From: Actinosynnema pretiosum
GTDB lineage: Bacteria; Actinomycetota; Actinomycetes; Mycobacteriales; Pseudonocardiaceae
NCBI RefSeq assembly: GCF_024171695.1
Contig: NZ_JAMTCF010000012.1
Location: forward strand, 248,001-312,000
Direction: 5' to 3'
DNA: 64,000 nt
Below are positions 1 through 8,016 of this stretch, one piece after another. Made by a program: the position numbers and the translations under genes. Numbering within the stretch: the stretch's first letter is position 1; each line of letters opens with the position of its first letter. The notes beneath the pieces were generated by a model, which ran no database searches, was not told the origin of the DNA, and saw only the letters and a program-made list of their open reading frames with translations.

Positions 1-1
1 C

Positions 2-451
2 CGCGAGGTGGAGTTCCTGCTGGGCGAGAAGTCCCGGTCGATGCTGGTGCCGCACCGGTCGGTGCCCGCGCAGCACGACGCGCTGGAGGCGCTGCTGAGC
101 GAGCCGAGCCTGTACGACGACGTGCTCGCGGCGCTGCACCGGCGCGGGCTGGACGTGCCGGACGAGCTGCTCAAGCGCGACTTCGCCGAGGCGCACACCC
201 CGGACGAGCGGGTCGAGGCGGTGTGGGCGCACGTCTACCGGGAGGGTCCGAGGGACCTGCTGGAGCTGGGCGAGGCGCTGACCGACGTGGCCGAGGAGTT
301 CTCCCGCTGGCGGCACGACCACCTGCTCGCGACGCGGCGCTCGATGGGGTCCAAGGTGGGCACCGGCGGGTCGGCGGGCGTGGCGTGGCTGGAGAAGCGC
401 GTGCGCCGGGCCGTGTTCCCGGAGCTGTGGACCGCGAGGAGCTACGTGTGA
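2..451 (+). CDS. kynA: Tryptophan 2,3-dioxygenase, C-terminal part (partial)
   Basis: Heme enzyme that opens the indole ring of tryptophan to N-formylkynurenine, the first step of the kynurenine pathway. Only the last ~149 residues are present; the 5' part lies before the window. The C-terminal segment GSKVGTGGSAGVAWLEK matches the family's K-x-GTGGS-x-G-xx-YL substrate-pocket motif, and FLLGEKSRSML matches the conserved FLLG helix. The TGA stop overlaps the GTG start of kynureninase by 4 nt (GTGA), so the two genes are translationally coupled in one catabolic operon. Assignment is from motifs and from the kynureninase neighbour. Confidence 0.9.
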   Translation, partial: REVEFLLGEKSRSMLVPHRSVPAQHDALEALLSEPSLYDDVLAALHRRGLDVPDELLKRDFAEAHTPDERVEAVWAHVYREGPRDLLELGEALTDVAEEFSRWRHDHLLATRRSMGSKVGTGGSAGVAWLEKRVRRAVFPELWTARSYV

Positions 452-1569
452 CCGATCCGCTCGCCCACGTCAGGGAGCTGTTCGACCTGGCCGACGACGT
501 GGTGTACCTGGACGGCAACTCGCTGGGCGCGCCGCCGAAGGCGGTGGCCGAGCGGCTGGACGACGTGGTCCGCAGGCAGTGGGGCCGCAGGCTGATCCGC
601 TCCTGGTCGGAGGGCTGGTGGGAGGCCCCGCAGCGGATCGGCGACCGGATCGGGCGGCTCGTGGGGGCCGCGCCGGGCCAGGTCGTGGTGGGCGACTCGA
701 CCAGCGTGAACCTGTTCAAGGCGCTGGTGGGGGCGGTGCGCGGCACCGACCGGTCCGAGATCGTGGTGGACGCGGGCACGTTCCCGACCGACGGCTACAT
801 CGCCGCGTCGGCGGCCGAGCTGACCGGCCTGTCGCTGCGCCCGGCCGACCCGGACGACCTGCGGCTGGACGAGCGCACGGCGGTGGTGCTGCTCAACCAC
901 GTCGACTACCGGACCGGGCGGCTGCTGGACATGGCGGCGCTGACCGCGCGGGCGCACGAGGTGGGCGCGAAGGTCGTCTGGGACCTGTGCCACAGCGTCG
1001 GCGTGCTGCCGATCGAGCTGGACGCGCTGGGCGTGGACCTGGCGGTGGGCTGCACGTACAAGTTCCTCAACGGCGGCCCCGGCTCACCGGCGTTCCTGTA
1101 CGTGCCGAGCGCGGCGCAGCCGGGGTTCCGGCAGCCGCTGACCGGCTGGACCGGGCACCGGGAGCCGTTCGCGATGGCCGCCGAGTACACCCCGGACGCC
1201 GGGATCGCGCGGGCGCGGGCGGGCACGCCGGACATCCTGTCGATGCTGGCCCTGGACGCCGCGCTGGACGTGTGGGACGGGGTGTCGCTGGCCGACGTGC
1301 GGGCCAGGGGGCTGGCGCTGACCGCGCGGTTCATGGAGCTCACGCGGGACCTGCCGGGCGTCGAGGTGCTCACGCCCGCCGACGGGCGGCGCGGCCACCA
1401 GGTGTCGCTGCGGCACCCGGAGGCGGCGCGGTTGATGGCCGAGCTGATCGCGGGCGGGGTGATCGGCGACCACCGGCCGCCGGACGTGCTGCGGTTCGGG
1501 TTCGCGCCGCTGTACAACACGTTCGACGAGGCGGAGCGCGCCGCGAAGGCCCTGCGCGACCTGCTCTAG
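448..1569 (+). CDS. kynU: Kynureninase
   Basis: PLP-dependent hydrolase converting kynurenine to anthranilate and alanine, or 3-hydroxykynurenine to 3-hydroxyanthranilate. 373 residues, slightly shorter than the usual ~400. It opens with VYLDGNSLGAPPKAV, the family's N-terminal signature, and has the PLP lysine in TYKFLNGGPG at about residue 205, plus the aspartate context DLCHSVG. The start chosen is the GTG that overlaps the upstream dioxygenase stop; a longer in-frame opening back to 223 exists only inside that gene. With the preceding gene it forms a two-step tryptophan catabolic operon. The stop overlaps the stop of the convergent downstream gene by 3-4 nt. Confidence 0.92.
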   Translation: MTDPLAHVRELFDLADDVVYLDGNSLGAPPKAVAERLDDVVRRQWGRRLIRSWSEGWWEAPQRIGDRIGRLVGAAPGQVVVGDSTSVNLFKALVGAVRGTDRSEIVVDAGTFPTDGYIAASAAELTGLSLRPADPDDLRLDERTAVVLLNHVDYRTGRLLDMAALTARAHEVGAKVVWDLCHSVGVLPIELDALGVDLAVGCTYKFLNGGPGSPAFLYVPSAAQPGFRQPLTGWTGHREPFAMAAEYTPDAGIARARAGTPDILSMLALDAALDVWDGVSLADVRARGLALTARFMELTRDLPGVEVLTPADGRRGHQVSLRHPEAARLMAELIAGGVIGDHRPPDVLRFGFAPLYNTFDEAERAAKALRDLL

Positions 1570-2288
1570 GCGGCGGCGTCCGCGATGCCCTGCGCCTCGC
1601 GGGCGCCCGCTTCCAGCGCGGCGCAGCTGAAGGTGATCCACCGGGCGACGCCATCGGGCTCGCCGGTGGAGAACCCGTGCAGGGCCGCGTCGTACTCGGC
1701 GCGCCTGCGCAGGCACCACACCTCGGGCACGCCCAGGCTCTTCGGGTCGAGCCCGGTCGCGATGGAGGCCAGCCGGGACGCCGCGCGGGCGACCACGCCG
1801 TTCGCGGTGTCGAACGGGGTCAGGGCCATCAGCTCGCCGTGCACCACGGCCACCACGAGCGGGCCGGGGGCGGACGTGCCGCCGGTGACCAGGCCGGCCA
1901 GCAGGTCGAGCCGCTCGGCGACGCCGGGCACGAGCCTTGGCCTGCCCAGCTCGGCCCCCAGGTCGGCGGCGGCGAGCACGTGCAGCTTGGCCAGCGCCTG
2001 GAGCGGGGCGCGCTGCCAGGTCGGGAACACCACGCCCAGCGACTCGGCGACGCGCAGCGCGCCCGCGAGCACCGGGTCGGTGACCTCGCCGTCCTCGGGG
2101 ATGGCGGTGGCGCCGCCGTCGAGCGCGGCGGACGCCCTGGCCGCGCGCACCGAGGCCTCGGCCGCCGTGGTGGCCCAGCCGCGCAGGTTGACGCGGTGCC
2201 GGTGCACCCGGAACACGGCGTCGCGGGCGGAGGCGACCGCGTCGGCGACGCCGGGCAGGTCCAGCAGCGGAGCGAGCGGATCGGTCAC
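1566..2288 (-). CDS. Degenerate Fic-like protein
   Basis: 240 residues. I read it as a helical Fic/DOC-fold protein whose catalytic loop has decayed: where active Fic AMP-transferases have HPFxxGNGR, this protein has TPFDTANGVVAR (around residues 165-176), followed at the usual spacing by a Y-xx-AL helix (EYDAALHGF). The catalytic His and final Arg are both missing, so nucleotidyl transfer is unlikely; some close actinobacterial genes are simply annotated as oxidoreductases. The GTG start at 2288 is favoured because a TACCGT -10 hexamer (2301-2296) lies exactly 7 nt upstream, implying a leaderless mRNA. It converges on kynureninase with overlapping stops. The fold assignment is inference from motif spacing only. 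Confidence 0.6.
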   Translation of the reverse strand: MTDPLAPLLDLPGVADAVASARDAVFRVHRHRVNLRGWATTAAEASVRAARASAALDGGATAIPEDGEVTDPVLAGALRVAESLGVVFPTWQRAPLQALAKLHVLAAADLGAELGRPRLVPGVAERLDLLAGLVTGGTSAPGPLVVAVVHGELMALTPFDTANGVVARAASRLASIATGLDPKSLGVPEVWCLRRRAEYDAALHGFSTGEPDGVARWITFSCAALEAGAREAQGIADAAA

Positions 2289-2379
2289 GCCGGGTACGGT
2301 ACCCGCCGATAAGTGGCCCCCTGGACTTTCTCCCGGAGTGGTCGTTCTAGAAGTCCACATGTCGACTTAACGTCACGGC

Positions 2380-2961
2380 ATGACCTGGTTCGACCGCCCC
2401 GTGCTCAGCGATCCCCGCGTCCGGCTGGAGCCGCTGACCCCGGACCACGCCCCCGGACTGCTGAAGGCGGGCGCGGCCCCCGGTGTGTGGACCTGGCTGA
2501 GCAGCCGCCAGCCGACCGACCTGCCCGCGATGGCGGCGTTCGTGGACCGGGCGCTGACCGACCCGGACCGGCTGCCGTGGGCGCAGGTCGACCCGGCCAC
2601 CGGCGAGGTCGTGGGCACCACCTCCTACTACGAGGTCGACCCGAGGCACCGGAACCTCTGCATCGGGCACACCTGGATCGGCGCGCCCTGGCAGCGCACC
2701 GCGCTGAACACGGCGGCGAAGCTGCTCCTGCTGACCCGCGCGTTCGACGAGCTGGGCGCGCTGCGGGTGGGCTGGCACACCGACGCGCGCAACGAGCGCT
2801 CGCAGCGGGCGATCGCCCGGCTCGGCGCGACCCGCGAGGGGGTGCTGCGCGCGCACCGGATCAGGCCCGACGGCACGATCCGCGACACGGTCGTGTTCTC
2901 GGTGACGGCCCCCGAGTGGCCCGGCGTCCGTGACCGGCTCGTGGCACGACTGGCCGAGTGA
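2380..2961 (+). CDS. GNAT family N-acetyltransferase (RimJ/RimL-like)
   Basis: 193 residues. Acetyl-CoA dependent acetyltransferase of the RimJ/RimL subtype, which modifies protein N-termini or small amines; the real substrate cannot be told. Visible features: N-terminal DPRVRLEPLTPDHAPGLL, the central GTTSYYEVDPRHRNLCIG strand pair, a TWIGAPWQRTALNTAAK segment (acetyl-CoA loop region) and the C-terminal NERSQRAIARLGATREGVLR helix-strand typical of the family. The ATG start has TAACGT 6 nt upstream (2368-2373), a leaderless arrangement. It is a single gene, divergent from the Fic-like gene and about 220 bp before acs. Confidence 0.85.
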   Translation: MTWFDRPVLSDPRVRLEPLTPDHAPGLLKAGAAPGVWTWLSSRQPTDLPAMAAFVDRALTDPDRLPWAQVDPATGEVVGTTSYYEVDPRHRNLCIGHTWIGAPWQRTALNTAAKLLLLTRAFDELGALRVGWHTDARNERSQRAIARLGATREGVLRAHRIRPDGTIRDTVVFSVTAPEWPGVRDRLVARLAE

Positions 2962-2976
2962 CCAGCCCCCACCGGG

Positions 2977-2992
2977 TGTGAGCGAGGTCACC
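2977..2992. promoter_or_regulatory. Candidate Crp-binding site upstream of acs
   Basis: TGTGA-gcgagg-TCACC matches the actinobacterial/enterobacterial Crp consensus TGTGA-N6-TCACA at 9 of 10 positions. It lies just after the GNAT gene and about 190 bp before the acs start. A crp gene is encoded 9 kb downstream. acs is a classic Crp target in other bacteria, so this is a plausible but untested operator. Confidence 0.45.
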
Positions 2993-3182
2993 ACCCTTAC
3001 CGCTGGTCGCAATTGAGGTGTCATTCGGCGGATTAGCGGTGGTCCGTGACGTGGGACACGGGTTACACAGTTACCCATGTGTTTCACAGCCGCCGTATTG
3101 GTCTGAACCATGTCGGGGTGCTGTGAGCGGGACCGCACTCAGGGTGCCCACCACGGCCAAGGATTCAGGAGGTCTGCCCGAC

Positions 3183-5168
3183 ATGACCCAGCCGAACGAG
3201 ACCGGCCCGACCCTGGACAACCTGCTGACCGAGAGCCGCACGTTCCCCCCGTCCGAGGAGTTCGCCGCCCAGGCCAACGCCACCCGGGCGCTCTACGACG
3301 CCGCCGACGCCGACCGCGACGCCTTCTGGGCCGAGCAGGCCGAGCGGCTCACCTGGGAGCGGAAGTGGGACCAGGTGCTCGACTGGTCCGACGCCCCGTT
3401 CGCCAAGTGGTTCGTCGGCGGGAAGCTGAACGTCGCCTACAACTGCGTCGACCGGCACGTGGAGTCCGGTCACGGCGAGCAGGTCGCCATCCACTGGGAG
3501 GGCGAGCCCGGCGACAGCCGGACCATCACCTACGCCGACCTCAAGCGCGACGTCTCCAAGGCCGCCAACGCGCTGGCCTCGCTCGGCGTCGGCGCCGAGG
3601 ACCGGGTCGCCATCTACATGCCGATGGTGCCCGAGGCGATCGTCGCCATGCTGGCCTGCGCCCGCATCGGCGCGCTGCACAGCGTCGTGTTCGGCGGCTT
3701 CTCCGCGGAGGCGCTGCGCACCCGCGTCGAGGACTCGCAGGCCAAGCTGGTGATCACCACCGACGGCCAGTACCGGCGCGGCAACCCGGCCCCGCTCAAG
3801 CCCGCCGTGGACGAGGCCGTGTCGAAGGCCGCGAGCGTCGAGCACGTGCTCGTGGTGCGGCGCACCGGCGGCGAGGTGGCCTGGACCGAGGGCCGCGACC
3901 TGTGGTGGCACGAACTGGTGGACGGCCAGTCCGACGAGCACGCCCCCGAGGCGTTCGACTCCGAGCACCCGCTGTTCATCCTCTACACCTCGGGCACCAC
4001 CGGGAACCCCAAGGGCATCCTGCACACCTCCGGCGGCTACCTCACCCAGACCGCCTACACGCACCACAACGTGTTCGACCTCAAGCCGGACAGCGACGTC
4101 TACTGGTGCACCGCCGACATCGGCTGGGTCACCGGGCACAGCTACATCGTGTACGGCCCGCTGGCCAACCGGGTCACCCAGGTCGTCTACGAGGGCACCC
4201 CGAACACCCCGCACGAGGGCCGCCACTGGGAGATCGTGCAGAAGTACGGCGTCTCGATCTACTACACCGCGCCGACGCTGATCCGCACGTTCATGAAGTG
4301 GGGCGCGCAGATCCCGGCCGCGCACGACCTGTCGTCGCTGCGGGTGCTCGGCAGCGTCGGCGAGCCGATCAACCCCGAGGCGTGGATCTGGTACCGGGAG
4401 AACATCGGCGCGGGCAAGGCGCCGATCGTGGACACCTGGTGGCAGACCGAGACCGGCGCGATCATGATCTCGCCGCTGCCCGGCGTGGTGTCCACCAAGC
4501 CCGGTTCGGCGCAGCGCCCGCTGCCCGGCGTCGGCGCGAAGGTCGTGGACGACCAGGGCGTCGAGGTCGGCCCCGGCGGTGGCGGCTACCTGGTGCTCGA
4601 CCAGCCGTGGCCGTCGATGCTGCGCGGCATCTGGGGCGACGACGCGCGCTACCGCGACACCTACTGGTCGCGGTTCGCCGAGGAGGGCTTCTACTTCGCG
4701 GGCGACGGCGCGAAGTACGACGCGGACGGCGACATCTGGCTGCTGGGCCGGGTGGACGACGTGATGAACGTGTCCGGGCACCGGATCTCCACCACCGAGG
4801 TGGAGTCCGCGCTGGTGTCGCACCCGACCGTGGCGGAGGCGGCGGTGGTCGGGGCGACCGACCCGACGACCGGGCAGGGCATCGTGGCGTTCGTGATCCT
4901 GCGCGGCGGGGTCGCCGAGGGCTCGGACGGGGCCGAGGCGATCAAGGCGCTGCGCGACCACGTGGCCAAGGAGATCGGGCCGATCGCGAAGCCAAGGCAG
5001 ATCATGGTCGTGCCGGAGCTGCCGAAGACCCGCTCGGGCAAGATCATGCGCCGCCTGCTGCGCGACGTGGCGGAGAACCGCCAGGTCGGCGACGTGACGA
5101 CGCTGGCAGACTCGTCCGTGATGGACCTGATCTCCTCCGGCCTGAAGAAGGGCTCCGGGGAGGACTGA
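3183..5168 (+). CDS. acs: Acetyl-CoA synthetase
   Basis: 661 residues, full length for the family. Activates acetate to acetyl-CoA via acetyl-AMP. Landmarks: the P-loop-like YTSGTTGNPKG motif, WWQTETGAIM (A5), YRDTYWSRF and GDGAKYDADGDIWLLGR around the hinge, and the C-terminal PKTRSGKIMRR whose Lys is the known acetylation-controlled catalytic lysine. The ATG at 3183 is preceded by a perfect AGGAGG (3167-3172) with good spacing, which rejects the longer opening from 3018. The upstream region carries a Crp-like site (2977-2992) and an imperfect inverted repeat around 3054-3083. A 17-bp stem terminator follows at 5189-5224. Confidence 0.96.
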   Translation: MTQPNETGPTLDNLLTESRTFPPSEEFAAQANATRALYDAADADRDAFWAEQAERLTWERKWDQVLDWSDAPFAKWFVGGKLNVAYNCVDRHVESGHGEQVAIHWEGEPGDSRTITYADLKRDVSKAANALASLGVGAEDRVAIYMPMVPEAIVAMLACARIGALHSVVFGGFSAEALRTRVEDSQAKLVITTDGQYRRGNPAPLKPAVDEAVSKAASVEHVLVVRRTGGEVAWTEGRDLWWHELVDGQSDEHAPEAFDSEHPLFILYTSGTTGNPKGILHTSGGYLTQTAYTHHNVFDLKPDSDVYWCTADIGWVTGHSYIVYGPLANRVTQVVYEGTPNTPHEGRHWEIVQKYGVSIYYTAPTLIRTFMKWGAQIPAAHDLSSLRVLGSVGEPINPEAWIWYRENIGAGKAPIVDTWWQTETGAIMISPLPGVVSTKPGSAQRPLPGVGAKVVDDQGVEVGPGGGGYLVLDQPWPSMLRGIWGDDARYRDTYWSRFAEEGFYFAGDGAKYDADGDIWLLGRVDDVMNVSGHRISTTEVESALVSHPTVAEAAVVGATDPTTGQGIVAFVILRGGVAEGSDGAEAIKALRDHVAKEIGPIAKPRQIMVVPELPKTRSGKIMRRLLRDVAENRQVGDVTTLADSSVMDLISSGLKKGSGED

Positions 5169-5188
5169 GCACGCGGCCGAGCCGGACC

Positions 5189-5224
5189 CGACGGGCGTTC
5201 CACCACTTGGTGGAACGCCCGTCG
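5189..5224 (+). terminator. Hairpin terminator after acs
   Basis: A 17-bp perfect inverted repeat (arms 5189-5205 and 5208-5224) starts 21 nt after the acs stop. It has no T tract, as is common in high-GC actinomycetes. It separates acs from nhaA. Confidence 0.75.
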
Positions 5225-5303
5225 TCGGTTACCCTTGGTCACAGGTGAGCCGGGAAGTCTGGTCGGCACGTCATCAGCCGTGCCCAGACTACGGAGCAGC
5301 CCC

Positions 5304-6476
5304 TTGTCCTCACCCGCCCGCAAGCCCGTCGCCGACTTCGCCCGCTACCTGCGCACCGAGACCACCGGCGGCATCGTCCTGCTCGTGGCCACCGCGATCG
5401 CGCTGCTGTGGGCCAACTCCCCGCTCGGCGACTCGTACGCCGCGCTCCGCGAGACCCACCTCGGCCCGCTCACCGTCGGTGACTGGGTCAAGGACGGCCT
5501 GCTCGCGGTGTTCTTCTTCGTCGCCGGGCTGGAGCTCAAGCGCGAGCTGGTCGTGGGCGAGCTGAACAGCCTCAAGGCCGCCGCCCTCCCGGTGATCGCC
5601 GCGGTCGGCGGCATGGTGGTCCCCGCCGTGGTCGCGCTCGGGTTCTCCTGGGGCGAACCGGGCGCGAGCCAGGCGTGGGCGATCCCGATGGCCACCGACA
5701 TCGCGTTCGCGCTGGGCGTGCTGGCGATCGCCGGGTCCGCGCTGCCGAGCAGCGTCCGGGTGTTCCTGCTCAGCCTCGCCGTGGTGGACGACCTGGGCGC
5801 GATCGCGGTGATCGCGGTGCTGTTCACCTCCGGGTTGGAGCTGCTCTCGGTGCTGGCCGCCGTCGCGCTGCTCGCCCTGTACGCCTTCCTCCAGCACAAG
5901 CGGGTCACCTCGGCCTGGTTGTACGTCCCGATCGCGGTCGGCGTCTGGTTCGCGGTCCACGAGTCCGGCGTGCACGCCACGATCGCCGGTGTGGCGCTGG
6001 GGCTGCTGACCCGCGTGCGCGCCGACGACGGCGAGGACGAGGCGCCCGCCGCGCGCCTGGAGCACCGGTTGCAGCCGTGGTCGGCCGGGCTGGTGGTGCC
6101 GCTGTTCGCGCTCTTCGCGGCGGGCGTCCCGGTCGGCGGGGACGCCCTGCGCGCGCTGGTGGACGACCCGGTCGCGCTCGGCGTGGTCGCCGGTCTGGTG
6201 CTGGGCAAGGTGATCGGCATCCTCGGCTTCTCCGCGCTGGCGGTGCGGTTGAAGCTCGCCGTGTGGCCCAGCGGCGCGGGACCGCGCGACGTCGCGGCGG
6301 TGGGCGTGCTCGGCGGCGTCGGGTTCACGGTGAGCCTGCTGATCGCGGACCTCGCGCTCACCGGCGAGGCGGCCGAGCGGGCCAAGGCCGCGGTGCTGAT
6401 CGCGTCCCTGCTGGCGTCGCTGCTCGCGGCCGTCCTGCTGGTGCGCCGGGGCAGGGCGCACCGGGAGTCGGACTGA
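5304..6476 (+). CDS. nhaA: Na+/H+ antiporter NhaA
   Basis: About 390 residues; secondary Na+/H+ antiporter of the inner membrane that uses the proton gradient to expel sodium. About eleven or twelve hydrophobic segments are visible. The ion-binding pair of aspartates sits in LAVVDDLGAIAVI, and the flanking MATDIAFALGVLAIAG helix with the conserved TDIAFA is present, as are the N-terminal TTGGIVLLVATAIALLWANS and C-terminal GGVGFTVSLLIADLA signatures. The start is uncertain: TTG 5304 has GGAG at 5293-5296 and gives the usual family length; GTG 5280 would add eight residues without a clear ribosome site. Confidence 0.92.
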   Translation: MSSPARKPVADFARYLRTETTGGIVLLVATAIALLWANSPLGDSYAALRETHLGPLTVGDWVKDGLLAVFFFVAGLELKRELVVGELNSLKAAALPVIAAVGGMVVPAVVALGFSWGEPGASQAWAIPMATDIAFALGVLAIAGSALPSSVRVFLLSLAVVDDLGAIAVIAVLFTSGLELLSVLAAVALLALYAFLQHKRVTSAWLYVPIAVGVWFAVHESGVHATIAGVALGLLTRVRADDGEDEAPAARLEHRLQPWSAGLVVPLFALFAAGVPVGGDALRALVDDPVALGVVAGLVLGKVIGILGFSALAVRLKLAVWPSGAGPRDVAAVGVLGGVGFTVSLLIADLALTGEAAERAKAAVLIASLLASLLAAVLLVRRGRAHRESD

Positions 6477-6547
6477 TCACCGGGTGATCGATCGCGTGAT
6501 CAGCCGGTCGAGCGGCCTCGTGTCAGGGGGCGTGGCACGATTGTGCG

Positions 6548-7018
6548 GTGACCACCCCGAGTGAGAACACCCCGCCACCAATCCCGTCGATCCCGCTGAC
6601 GGCGGAGAACGCCTCGACGATCGCCGGGGAGACCTCCATCGGCGGGCTGGTGCGCGACGCGACAGCCCACGTGTCGACGCTGCTGCGGGCCGAGGTGGAG
6701 CTGGCCAAGGCCGAGGTGACCCAGGAGGTCAAGCGGGGCCTGAAGGGCGGCGTCTTCTTCATCCTGGCGCTGGTCGTCCTGTCCTTCAGCCTGTTCTTCC
6801 TGTTCATCGCGCTGGCCGAGGGCATCGCGGTGTTCCTGTGGACGTGGCTCGCCTACTTCCTCGTGTTCGTCCTGATGGTCGTCGTCGCGGTCCTGTTCGC
6901 GCTGCTGGGCAAGCGGAAGATGTCCCAGCTGCGCCCGCCGACGCGGACCATCGAGTCCGCCAAGGACACCGTCGCGGTGCTGCGGCGCCGCGACGACGAC
7001 CAGGACGACACCCCCTGA
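6548..7018 (+). CDS. Phage-holin-superfamily-type membrane protein
   Basis: 156 residues. A Pro/Thr-rich N-terminus, an amphipathic segment (SIGGLVRDATAHVSTLLRAE, then KAEV), two strong transmembrane helices (about residues 65-90 and 95-120) and a charged tail. This is the layout of the actinobacterial 'putative actinobacterial holin-X' family; its mycobacterial counterpart also lies between acs and ephE. The function of the family is not established; a role in envelope stability is only speculation. The GTG start has a CACGAT hexamer 6 nt upstream, so a leaderless transcript is possible. It is followed 8 nt later by the hydrolase gene, likely the same operon. Confidence 0.8.
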   Translation: MTTPSENTPPPIPSIPLTAENASTIAGETSIGGLVRDATAHVSTLLRAEVELAKAEVTQEVKRGLKGGVFFILALVVLSFSLFFLFIALAEGIAVFLWTWLAYFLVFVLMVVVAVLFALLGKRKMSQLRPPTRTIESAKDTVAVLRRRDDDQDDTP

Positions 7019-7026
7019 GCCGGGCC

Positions 7027-7953
7027 GTGGCGCCGCCGCCGGACCCGTCGTCCGCGCGGATACCCGGCCCGTGGGCGCACCGCGACGTGTCCGCCAACGG
7101 CATCCGGCTGCACGTGGCCGAGCTGGGCGACGGACCGCTCGTGCTGCTGCTGCACGGGTTCCCCGAGTTCTGGTGGTCATGGCGGCACCAGCTGGTCGAC
7201 CTGGCCGAGGCCGGGTACCGGGCGGTGGCCGTCGACCTGCGCGGGTACGGGGACTCGGACAAGCCGCCGAGGGGGTACGACGGGTTCACGCTCGCCGGTG
7301 ACGTCGCCGGGCTGGTCAAGGCGCTCGGCGAGCCCAAGGCGCACGTCGTCGGGCACGCCTGGGGCGGGATGCTGGCCTGGGTGGTCGGCGCGCTGCACCC
7401 CCGCCTCGTGCGGTCGGTGACGGCCGTGTCCGCGCCGCACCCGCTGGCGCTGCGCCGGGCCGTGCGGCGCAACACCGCCGGGCAGGCGCGCGCGCTGGGG
7501 CACCTGCTGCGGTTCCAGCTGCCGGTGCTGCCGGAGCGCTCGCTGCTGGCCGCGAACGGCGCCCGCGTCGGCGAGCTGCTGCGCGCCTGGGGTGGCGCGG
7601 AGTGGGCGGCCTCGCCGGAGTTCGCCGAGGTGGTCGAGCGCAACACCGCCGCCGTGCGCATCCCCGGCGTGGCGCACAGCGCGCTGGAGTACCACCGGTG
7701 GGCGGTCCGCTCGCAGGTGCGCAGCGACGGGCGGCGGTTCGTGGAGGCGGTGTCCAGGAAGCTGGAGGCCCCGGTGCTCCAGGTGCACGGCGCCCGCGAC
7801 CCGGTGATGCTCGCGCAGACCGCGCTGGACTCGGTCCGCTGGCGCGGGCCGGGGTCGGTGCTGCGGGTGCTCCAGGACGTCGGGCACTTCCCGCACCAGG
7901 AGGACCGGGCCGAGTTCGGCCGGGTGCTCACCGGGTTCCTGAAGGAGAACTAG
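7027..7953 (+). CDS. Alpha/beta hydrolase, EphE-like, nucleophile missing
   Basis: 308 residues. Alpha/beta-hydrolase fold of the epoxide hydrolase group: HGFPEFWWSWRHQL is the oxyanion-hole HGFP motif, and DVGHFPHQED carries the C-terminal catalytic His. The nucleophile elbow reads GHAWGGM where epoxide hydrolases have GHDWGG; the codon is GCC (Ala), so the usual Asp nucleophile is absent. It therefore should not be an ordinary epoxide hydrolase or esterase. Position between the holin-like gene and marP matches ephE of mycobacteria. GTG 7027 was chosen because it immediately follows the upstream stop; there is no strong ribosome site. Confidence 0.8.
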   Translation: MAPPPDPSSARIPGPWAHRDVSANGIRLHVAELGDGPLVLLLHGFPEFWWSWRHQLVDLAEAGYRAVAVDLRGYGDSDKPPRGYDGFTLAGDVAGLVKALGEPKAHVVGHAWGGMLAWVVGALHPRLVRSVTAVSAPHPLALRRAVRRNTAGQARALGHLLRFQLPVLPERSLLAANGARVGELLRAWGGAEWAASPEFAEVVERNTAAVRIPGVAHSALEYHRWAVRSQVRSDGRRFVEAVSRKLEAPVLQVHGARDPVMLAQTALDSVRWRGPGSVLRVLQDVGHFPHQEDRAEFGRVLTGFLKEN

Positions 7954-7976
7954 GGCCGGGCGCGCACGCCCGGCCC
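7953..7976. terminator. Hairpin between convergent ephE-like and marP genes
   Basis: A 10-bp perfect stem (7953-7962 with 7967-7976) and a 4-nt CGCA loop lie between the two convergent stops; it could terminate both transcripts. Confidence 0.6.
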
Positions 7977-8016
7977 CCTGCGCTCGATCTCCCGCGCCTG
8001 ATCCCCCGCGCCCCGG

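Noticed and set aside
6475..6489. GATCAC-cgg-GTGATC palindrome after nhaA as an operator
   Set aside because: Only a 6-bp arm at a stop codon; likely chance, or a weak terminator.
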